Shown: positions 43,015 through 49,121 of the stretch, piece by piece
Position numbering within the stretch: the first letter of the stretch is position 1
How the letters are laid out: each line of letters begins with the position of its first letter
Assembly (NCBI GenBank): GCA_947643665.1
Contig: CANRWW010000020.1
Location: 1 to 49,121 of the forward strand
Source: an uncultured Porphyromonadaceae bacterium
GTDB taxonomy: Bacteria > Bacteroidota > Bacteroidia > Bacteroidales > Muribaculaceae
Direction: 5' to 3'
Length of the DNA: 49,121 bases
The notes under the pieces: model-generated
Told to the model about the DNA's origin: nothing
Seen by the model: only the letters and a program-made list of their open reading frames with translations
The model's database searches: none
Made by a program: the position numbers and the translations under genes

Positions 43015-45957
43015 TCATAGGGTACGCGACACCTCAATCTCCTCAAAACCTTCTATGAGGTCTCCTGCCTGGATGTCATTGTAACCCTGGATGGAAAGAC
43101 CACATTCCAATCCGGCTACCACCTCTTTGGCATCATCCTTGAAGCGTTTCAGCGAACCAAGTTCACCAGTATAGCGCACGATACCTTCACGGATAAGACG
43201 CACTTTATTGGTACGCTTAATCTTGCCCTCGCGTACGAGAGCGCCGGCAATAGTACCCACCTTGGAAATCTTGTATGTTTCAAGAACCTCTGCCGTACCG
43301 GTAATCTCCTCACGCACTTCCGGCGCGAGCATGCCTGCCATAGCGTCTTTCACCTCTTCTATTGCCTGATAGATCACGGAATAGAGGCGTATTTCCACAC
43401 CTTCGCGCTCTGCCTCGCGGCGTGCCGCCTGGGACGGGCGCACCTGGAAACCAATAATAATGGCATCTGAAGCAGCTGCAAGGGTAACGTCGCTTTCCGA
43501 AATCTCGCCGACAGCCTTGTGAAGCACATTGACCTGCACTTCCGGCGTGGAGAGCTTGATAAGCGAGTCGCTGAGAGCTTCAATGGAGCCGTCAACGTCA
43601 CCTTTGACAATGATATTGAGTTCCTGGAATGATCCGAGTGCCTGACGGCGTGCAATGTCATCAAGGGTAAGGCGCTTGGAAGTGCGCATCCCCAGCTCGC
43701 GCTGCAACTGCTGGCGCTTGTTTGCGATCTCGCGTGCTTCCTGCTCCGAGTCAAGCACATTGAACGTATCACCCGCAGTGGGAGCGCCGTCTAGACCGAG
43801 GATCAATGTAGGTTCGGCGGGACCGGCCTCTTTGATACGCTGGTTACGCTCGTTGAACATCGCCTTGATCTTGCCATAGTGCGTACCTGCCAGGATTATA
43901 TCACCTTGACGGAGTGTACCGTTCTGCACAAGCACAGTAGCCACATACCCGCGGCCTTTGTCAAGGGACGACTCTATGATCGATCCGGTGGCATTTCGGT
44001 TAGGATTAGCCTTGAGGTCAAGCATCTCTGCTTCCAGAAGCACTTTTTCAAGAAGTTCCTCCACTCCAAGACCTTTCTTCGCGGAAATATCCTGAGACTG
44101 GTATTTGCCGCCCCATTCCTCTACAAGATAATTCATGGCTGCCAGCTGCTCCTTGATCTTGTCGGGATTTGCGGCCGGTTTGTCAATTTTGTTGATGGCG
44201 AACACGATCGGGACTCCTGCTGCACTCGCATGGTTGATTGCCTCAACCGTCTGAGGCATCACATCGTCGTCAGCGGCCACGATTATGATACAGAGGTCGG
44301 TAACTTTTGCTCCACGTGCACGCATTGCGGTAAATGCCTCATGACCCGGGGTGTCAAGGAATGTGATATGGCGTCCGTCTGCCAGTTTCACATTGTAGGC
44401 GCCGATATGCTGCGTAATACCGCCGGCTTCTCCGGCAATCACATTTGCCTTGCGTATATAGTCAAGAAGAGATGTTTTGCCATGGTCCACATGACCCATC
44501 ACAGTCACAATCGGCGGACGGGAAAGCAGGTCATCCTCGCGGTCTTCTTCCTGTTGTATTGCTTCAACCACTTCAGCAGATACGAATTCAGTCTTGAAAC
44601 CGAACTCCTCAGCCACAATATTGATGGTCTCCGCATCCAGACGCTGATTGATGGACACCATCACTCCGAGGTTCATGCAAGTGCCGATAACCTTGTTGAT
44701 AGGCACATCCATCATGGAAGCGAGGTCATTGGCGGTCACAAACTCAGTAAGTTTAAGGGTCTTGCTTTCTGCTGCTTCCAATTCAGCCAATTCGCGTTCA
44801 CGCTCGGCATTTGCCTCACGTTTTTCCTTACGCCATTTCACGCCACGCTTCTGTCCCTTTGCAGTGAGGCGCGCCAGCACCTCTTTTACCTGCTTCTGTA
44901 CATCCTCTTCATTAACCTCGGTATGTACAGGGGCATTGCCACGACGGTTGCGGTCTTTGTTGCCTCGTTCACGACGTTCGCCGCCACGACCGCCACCGTT
45001 GTTGCCGTTACCATTGCCGCCACCCTGCTGGTTAGCGCTCTTTTCAATATCTATTTTTTCTTTCCCGCCGATGCGTTTACGCTTTTTGCGGTCGCCATCG
45101 GAACCGGAGCCACCTGCACCCCCGGCATTGGCTTTGGCGATGCGCTCGTTACGGCGCTCCTCCTTGCTCTTTTTCTTAGGACGTGTGCTCTGGTTTATCG
45201 TGGACAAATCTATTTTCCCGACTACATTTATTGTGGGACGATCCTGGGGAAGAGCGAGTGTGAAAATCTCCTCCTCCTTCTTTTTCACTTCTTCAGCAGG
45301 TGCTGCTACCGGAGCGGCAGCCGGCGCCGCCTTGTCCACCGGAGCAGGCTGTTCGTTTTTATGCTTCTGAACCTTGGGGTGCGATACATCGCGGGTGGGG
45401 ACAGAAGGTTTTTCCGATACAGGAGCTTGTGCTACAGATTTCACAGGCTCCGGCTTAACGACTTCCGCAGGCTTCACTTCCTCTTTGGGAGCGATTGGCT
45501 GGGGAGCCGGTTTGGGGCTATCCTCCACAACCGCAGGTTTTTCTACTGCCGGAGCCGCCACAGGAGCAACCTCCGGTCCGGTCATGGCGGGAGGAGCTGG
45601 AGCCTTTGCTGGTTCCTGCGCCGCAGGCTGTGGCCTTACGGGATTCCCGTGACGGTCCAGCTCTATCTTACCCAATATTTTAGGCCGGTTGATCTGTGTC
45701 TCGACCTTGATTTCCTCGGATGCCCGCGGAGTGGATGGCTTGGTCTTGACACTGCGGGTACTGGAAAACTCCTGCGACTTACTTTTCAGATCCTTATCGC
45801 TTTTGAATTCCTTTACCAACAGATCGGCAACCTCCTGCTCTATACGGGCGTTTGGATTGTCGTCTACAGTGATGTTCTTACCTCGCAGAAATTCCACCAC
45901 TGTGGGAAGCGCCACATTGAGGTCTCTTGCTACTTTACTTATTTTGATTCTCGCCAT
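43015..45957 (-). CDS. infB: translation initiation factor IF-2
   Basis: A 980-residue GTPase that brings initiator tRNA to the 30S subunit. The N-terminus ([27 protein letters not shown]) is the IF2_N fold. A long Pro/Ala/Lys- and Gly/Asn-rich linker (about 60-380, including [15 protein letters not shown]) is typical of Bacteroidetes IF-2. The G domain starts near residue 484 with [14 protein letters not shown], then [15 protein letters not shown] and NKIDKP. Domains II-IV follow, with [16 protein letters not shown] and [18 protein letters not shown]. It is in the rimP-nusA-infB operon, 85 bp after nusA. Confidence 0.97.
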   Translation of the reverse strand: MARIKISKVARDLNVALPTVVEFLRGKNITVDDNPNARIEQEVADLLVKEFKSDKDLKSKSQEFSSTRSVKTKPSTPRASEEIKVETQINRPKILGKIELDRHGNPVRPQPAAQEPAKAPAPPAMTGPEVAPVAAPAVEKPAVVEDSPKPAPQPIAPKEEVKPAEVVKPEPVKSVAQAPVSEKPSVPTRDVSHPKVQKHKNEQPAPVDKAAPAAAPVAAPAEEVKKKEEEIFTLALPQDRPTINVVGKIDLSTINQSTRPKKKSKEERRNERIAKANAGGAGGSGSDGDRKKRKRIGGKEKIDIEKSANQQGGGNGNGNNGGGRGGERRERGNKDRNRRGNAPVHTEVNEEDVQKQVKEVLARLTAKGQKRGVKWRKEKREANAERERELAELEAAESKTLKLTEFVTANDLASMMDVPINKVIGTCMNLGVMVSINQRLDAETINIVAEEFGFKTEFVSAEVVEAIQQEEDREDDLLSRPPIVTVMGHVDHGKTSLLDYIRKANVIAGEAGGITQHIGAYNVKLADGRHITFLDTPGHEAFTAMRARGAKVTDLCIIIVAADDDVMPQTVEAINHASAAGVPIVFAINKIDKPAANPDKIKEQLAAMNYLVEEWGGKYQSQDISAKKGLGVEELLEKVLLEAEMLDLKANPNRNATGSIIESSLDKGRGYVATVLVQNGTLRQGDIILAGTHYGKIKAMFNERNQRIKEAGPAEPTLILGLDGAPTAGDTFNVLDSEQEAREIANKRQQLQRELGMRTSKRLTLDDIARRQALGSFQELNIIVKGDVDGSIEALSDSLIKLSTPEVQVNVLHKAVGEISESDVTLAAASDAIIIGFQVRPSQAARREAEREGVEIRLYSVIYQAIEEVKDAMAGMLAPEVREEITGTAEVLETYKISKVGTIAGALVREGKIKRTNKVRLIREGIVRYTGELGSLKRFKDDAKEVVAGLECGLSIQGYNDIQAGDLIEGFEEIEVSRTL

Positions 45958-46042
45958 GAAATGGTTTTAATATTATCTTTGAGATTGTGGATAGAGAAGT
46001 GAGATGCCGCGGAATCGGGATAACCGTAACTGAGGGAAAGTA

Positions 46043-47392
46043 TCATACATTCTCCTCTTCCTCGTCAGCCGCAGCATTTATTGCGGGATCAGAAGAGGCG
46101 GGGCTGTCATTTTCGGCAGGTGCAGCAGTGTCATTGTCATCCTCGAACTCGGCACGCAGGATCGCGATCACTTCGTCAACAGTCTGCTCCTCAAGGTCGG
46201 CCTTGTTTATAAGGTCCTCACGAGGGGTGTTAAGCACACTCTTGGCTGTCACGCATCCCATATCTTTGAGAGCGTCAATGATCCATTCCTCGATCTCATC
46301 CTTAAATTCATCAAGGTAGATATCCTCCTCATATGTCTCGTCAGTATCGCGATATACATCAATGACATATCCGGTAAGCATGGATGCCAGTTTGATATTA
46401 AGGCCGCCTTTGCCGATCGCAAGCGACACCTGGTCAGGTTTCAGGAACACTTCCGCTTTCTTCTCCTCCTCATCTATGCGAATGGAGGATATGCGGGCTG
46501 GAGAAAGCGCACGCTGGATGAACAGCGTAGGGTTGTTCGTGAAATTGATCACATCAATATTCTCGTTGCGCAGTTCGCGTACGATGCCATGGATACGGCT
46601 GCCTTTCACACCGACACAAGCACCCACCGGATCAATTCGGTCATCATAGCTTTCCACAGCTATTTTAGCACGCTCACCCGGTATACGCGCCACAGCACGG
46701 ATGCTTATGAGGCCTTCGTTGATTTCCGGCACTTCAAGCTCGAAAAGGCGGCGCAAGAAGTTCTCGTTCGTGCGCGACACAGTGATCTTAGGATTGTTAT
46801 TGGCATTGTCCACATTGGCAATAACCGCACGCACGGTCTCACCTTTACGGAAGAAATCGCCGGGGATAGCCTGGTTCTTAGGCAGAAGCAACTCATTTTT
46901 GTCGTCATCAAGCAGGAGTGTCTCACGCGACCAGGTCTGATATACCTCACCGGTCACAAGTTCACCTTCCAGATCCTTGAACTTGGCATATATCGCCTCT
47001 TTCTGCAGTTCCAGTATCTTTGACTGGAGTGTCTGGCGCAATGTCAGAATCGCACGGCGGCCGAAATCAGCAAATATGATCTCCTTGGTATGTTCCTCAC
47101 CTATCTCCACTTCGGGATCGTCATCCGCGCGGGCATCGGTGAGTGAAATCTGCAAGTTGGGATTCTCCACCTCGCCGTCGGGCACGACCACAAGGTTCTG
47201 GAATATCTGCACGTCTCCCTTGTCAGGATTCATAATCACGTCGAGGTTTTCATCTGTGCCGAACATCTTTGCAAGCACATTGCGGAACGACTCCTCGAGC
47301 ACGCTGATCATGGTGGTCTTGTCGATATTTTTCAGTTCTTTGAATATGGCGAACTGCTCCACCATATTCGGAGTTTCCTCTTTTTTAGCCAT
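46043..47392 (-). CDS. nusA: transcription termination/antitermination factor NusA
   Basis: A 449-residue RNA-polymerase-binding protein. The N-terminal domain (1-125) is followed by an S1 domain with EGELVTGEVYQTWSRETLLLD near residue 133. Two KH domains follow, with RIPGERAKIAVESYDDRIDPVGACVGVKGSRI (the GVKGSRI loop) and PDQVSLAIGKGGLNIKLAS (the GKGGLN loop). The C-terminal tail is acidic (EDDNDTAAPAENDSPASSDPAINAAADEEEE) and there is no long AR repeat region, as usual outside proteobacteria. It lies 57 bp after rimP and controls pausing and termination of the same transcript type. Confidence 0.97.
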   Translation of the reverse strand: MAKKEETPNMVEQFAIFKELKNIDKTTMISVLEESFRNVLAKMFGTDENLDVIMNPDKGDVQIFQNLVVVPDGEVENPNLQISLTDARADDDPEVEIGEEHTKEIIFADFGRRAILTLRQTLQSKILELQKEAIYAKFKDLEGELVTGEVYQTWSRETLLLDDDKNELLLPKNQAIPGDFFRKGETVRAVIANVDNANNNPKITVSRTNENFLRRLFELEVPEINEGLISIRAVARIPGERAKIAVESYDDRIDPVGACVGVKGSRIHGIVRELRNENIDVINFTNNPTLFIQRALSPARISSIRIDEEEKKAEVFLKPDQVSLAIGKGGLNIKLASMLTGYVIDVYRDTDETYEEDIYLDEFKDEIEEWIIDALKDMGCVTAKSVLNTPREDLINKADLEEQTVDEVIAILRAEFEDDNDTAAPAENDSPASSDPAINAAADEEEENV

Positions 47393-47449
47393 GGGTATAA
47401 ATGGTAGTTGTTATTATCAGTTTCAGTATGGAGGGAGAGGCACTGTATT

Positions 47450-47917
47450 TTATTTGAAAGAGATAAGATATCTCACCTGCTTTACGCCGGTAAAGGGAAG
47501 TGTTTCCGATTGCATGACCACCGTAGGACGCTTCGCACCTGGTTCCTTATATTTCACGGGGTATTCGAACGTAAAATCATCGTCCCCGACGGCTTTAAGC
47601 ACCGCCTGGAGCTTGCGCCCGTCACAAGTAAGCATCTCTATGTCGTTGCCGATATTTTTCAGATACTGGCCACGCACTTTGAATGGCGCGGTCAAACCTG
47701 CCGAGCCGACCTCTAGTTCGTAATCTTCCACATCACGGTCGAAGTCTTTTTCAATAGCGCGGGTCACCGAAGCGCACGTATCAATATCTATGCTCCCCAT
47801 GGAATCAAGCTCCACCACTATATTGTTTTGAGCCGAAATCCTGATATCCACAATAAAAAGATCGGTGCCGGCGATGGCTTTTTCCACCGACTGCTTCAGC
47901 AACTCTTTGTCTATCAT
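47450..47917 (-). CDS. rimP: ribosome maturation factor RimP
   Basis: A 155-residue protein needed for assembly of the 30S subunit. The N-terminal alpha/beta domain shows the NIVVELDSMGSIDIDTCASVTRAIEKDF pattern and DYELEVGSAGLTAPFKVRGQYLKNIG, the hallmark SPG-like turn (here SAG). The C-terminal SH3-like domain closes with GDDDFTFEYPVKYKEPG. It is the first gene of the rimP-nusA-infB(-folK) operon, with a well-formed promoter about 95 bp upstream. Confidence 0.93.
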   Translation of the reverse strand: MIDKELLKQSVEKAIAGTDLFIVDIRISAQNNIVVELDSMGSIDIDTCASVTRAIEKDFDRDVEDYELEVGSAGLTAPFKVRGQYLKNIGNDIEMLTCDGRKLQAVLKAVGDDDFTFEYPVKYKEPGAKRPTVVMQSETLPFTGVKQVRYLISFK

Positions 47918-48284
47918 TCCGTGATATATTGTTAATTTGCGCCAAAGCGCAGGATGAGTCTACATAACAAATGGAGGAAGCCTTTCAGCCTCCTCCGATA
48001 ACTTCCTTGCAAATTTACGGTTTTATTCCCATTCCTGCAACCTATTTGCCCCGTCGGGAGGTATTATTTCGAATTGAAGCCTGTAATTTTAACACTTAGA
48101 ACTGAATAATTATATTAATTTAACTATCCACTACTAAATCAGCCTATTTCCAACATGTCCATAATGCGGCATACAGACAGCCTTTTGATAAAATCAAACA
48201 TCGCCATATGCTCAACGAGATAATGGTAGGGATGATTGGGAGCTTAAGAAAAGACAAACAAGGAATCCGCCCATGGCATTCATG
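47918..48284. other. upstream region of the rimP operon
   Basis: A 367-bp gap. It contains the rimP promoter (48010-48040). A possible leader hairpin, GGAGG...CCTCC near 47973-47995, lies between the promoter and the start codon. Positions 48050-48284 are AT-rich and hold nothing recognisable. Confidence 0.5.
48010..48040 (-). promoter_or_regulatory. promoter of the rimP-nusA-infB operon
   Basis: On the minus strand, TAAATTTG (48010-48017) is the -7 box and TTG (48038-48040) the -33 box, 20 bp apart. The predicted leader is about 90 nt. Confidence 0.65.
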
Positions 48285-48827
48285 TTATTTCAAATGCCTG
48301 TTCAACAAATCGCATATTTCTTTCCCCTTCATTGTCAGATTAACAACAGGGATATTTTCTATTGCACCGGTCTCATTGAAATTATATTTCATCAATCCCT
48401 GCTTAAAACCGGAAGACTCCTCAAACTTATGTATCAATGGGGAGGCCTTATAATCCACGGCTATCATTTTGAGAGAAGAACCATTGACAAACCGGAACTT
48501 TCCCACATCTGCAAAATTGATGCTGTAATACCACCCTTTGCGCTGCTCGTATAATTCAAGCCTGTCTTCATAGATTACCAAAAGTGGAATGTGGCGGATC
48601 CTGTTATGGATCGTAATGGCTGCGATAAACAATCCGCCACCACCGAAGAAAATGATATTCAACCAGCCGCCCAACATTTTCTTTACCAGACCACAATCAT
48701 CATCACGGATAATCATATATCCGACCACGGCAAAAGCCAGACATAGGGCAACCAAAAGCATATTCTTCCACAGGCTTTGGTAAATCCTTATTTCTGCTTC
48801 ATTCGTTCTCTTATCAGCCGGTTTCAT
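48285..48827 (-). CDS. small membrane protein resembling the STM3941 group
   Basis: A 180-residue protein with two membrane helices, about residues 23-42 (NMLLVALCLAFAVVGYMIIR) and 53-74 (GWLNIIFFGGGGLFIAAITI). A C-terminal PH-like soluble domain follows, starting PLLVIYEDRLELYEQRKGWYYSINFADVGKFRF. The phrase I/VYEDRLELY...INFADV is what STM3941/YcxB-like proteins show at the start of their PH-like domain; this is a loose resemblance. Function is unknown. It lies alone between the rimP operon and a degenerate SMR gene. Confidence 0.6.
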   Translation of the reverse strand: MKPADKRTNEAEIRIYQSLWKNMLLVALCLAFAVVGYMIIRDDDCGLVKKMLGGWLNIIFFGGGGLFIAAITIHNRIRHIPLLVIYEDRLELYEQRKGWYYSINFADVGKFRFVNGSSLKMIAVDYKASPLIHKFEESSGFKQGLMKYNFNETGAIENIPVVNLTMKGKEICDLLNRHLK

Positions 48828-48865
48828 ATTTATCTATTTATTTTGTACAACAAATTACTAATATT

Positions 48866-48967
48866 TAAGAATTTAAGCAAGACAAGGAGCTCAGACACAG
48901 TTCGGCGGGTGGCACTGCCATCCCCCCGCAAAGCGAGGCCTTCAACGGATTTTGCCCGTTCGGGGCA
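48866..48967 (-). repeat. structured repeat-like element truncating the SMR gene
   Basis: About 100 bp with two internal dyads: TGCCC/GGGCA (48953-48967) and GGGTGGCA/TGCCA-TCCC (about 48907-48925). Read on the minus strand in the SMR frame it gives RGDGSATRRTVSE and a Leu/Lys-rich end. From memory, very similar peptides recur in spurious small ORFs of Bacteroidales genomes, consistent with a dispersed palindromic element. No second copy is present in this window, so repetition cannot be shown here. Confidence 0.5.
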
Positions 48968-49021
48968 ATAGGCGAAACCAACCTCACAGAAGCCGGCAGC
49001 AATTAGAATTATCCAATCCAT
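48965..49021 (-). pseudogene. 5' remnant of an SMR (EmrE/SugE-like) multidrug transporter gene
   Basis: From the ATG at 49021, 19 codons (MDWIILIAAGFCEVGFAYC) match the first helix of small multidrug resistance transporters, including the active-site Glu in CEVGFA. After Cys19 the sequence changes to a hydrophilic, Arg-rich frame (PERAKS...) belonging to the repeat-like element. None of the remaining three helices is found before the next gene at 48827. The gene is therefore truncated. Full-length family members are about 105-110 residues. A reading frame remains open to 48830 but would not encode a transporter. Confidence 0.65.
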
Positions 49022-49108
49022 AACTGAATCCGGACCTGTTTGAAGGCTGCAAGAATTCTCAGTGACTCGGCGCATAGTAATAAACCTGTGTTTGTGTGAT
49101 AAAAAACT

Positions 49109-49116
49109 TACCTTTG
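49109..49116 (+). promoter_or_regulatory. candidate -7 box for a gene beyond the window
   Basis: TACCTTTG on the plus strand fits TAnnTTTG, 5 bp before the end of the window. It would serve a gene to the right. The -33 region (CTGTGTTTG) is not at the ideal spacing. Confidence 0.35.
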
Positions 49117-49121
49117 CAGAC

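Noticed and set aside
43879-46002. 707-codon open frame antisense to infB
   Set aside because: It lies fully opposite infB. Its composition reflects the complementary strand of the IF-2 linker and GTPase codons, and no domain is recognisable.
1-49121. tRNA genes, rRNA genes, CRISPR arrays, integrase or transposase genes
   Set aside because: Looked for characteristic sequence and repeats by eye and found none. A short or divergent tRNA could be missed without a covariance search.

Overview
The window looks like the chromosome of an uncultured or lightly studied gut Bacteroidales, most likely Muribaculaceae-like. This is inferred from gene content and style. Promoters match the Bacteroidetes pattern (-7 TAnnTTTG, with a TTTG-like -33 box about 20 bp upstream). 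Surface proteins end in Por/T9SS-like C-terminal sorting tails. There are DUF1080 and Tat-type Gfo/Idh/MocA genes, a DUF2851 gene, a DUF2130 gene and a Bacteroides-type inositol-lipid gene set. No rRNA, tRNA, CRISPR array, phage or complete insertion sequence was seen.

Layout. 1-5.9 kb: housekeeping genes upp, a stand-alone malic enzyme, a radical SAM/LD-carboxypeptidase pair, and pyrH-frr. 6.1-8.6 kb: a DUF2130 protein with a PD-(D/E)XK-like core, convergent and overlapping with a pentapeptide-like membrane protein. 8.6-13.9 kb: a minus-strand operon with two Tat-exported oxidoreductases, a small membrane protein, a double-DUF1080 protein and probably an ApbE-like flavinyltransferase. This fits periplasmic 3-keto-glycoside chemistry. 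14.0-17.4 kb: an OmpA-domain protein and an operon of three FKBP-type prolyl isomerases. 17.6-21.3 kb: a MATE transporter, then a class A acid phosphatase with an outer-membrane porin. 21.4-27.6 kb: a secreted subtilase followed by a 1226-residue leucine-rich-repeat protein, both with T9SS-like tails. 28.1-34.2 kb: a small outer-membrane barrel, an acyl-ACP thioesterase and a 1488-residue adhesin-like protein whose signal-peptide codons contain a run of eight G.

34.4-39.5 kb is the most distinctive block: an ATP-grasp protein, a GtrA-like membrane protein, a CDP-alcohol phosphatidyltransferase, an Aur1-like PAP2 enzyme and myo-inositol-1-phosphate synthase. Together they read as a pathway from glucose-6-phosphate to inositol phospholipids and inositol phosphoceramide. 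The ATP-grasp and GtrA proteins are two uncharacterised extra steps. 39.6-42.5 kb: a membrane-embedded AraC-type regulator and a DUF2851 protein. 42.5-48.0 kb: the classic rimP-nusA-infB operon ending in folK. 48.3-49.1 kb: a small membrane protein and the first 19 codons of an SMR transporter gene, cut off by a structured repeat-like element.

Family assignments come from motifs read by eye; no database search was run.
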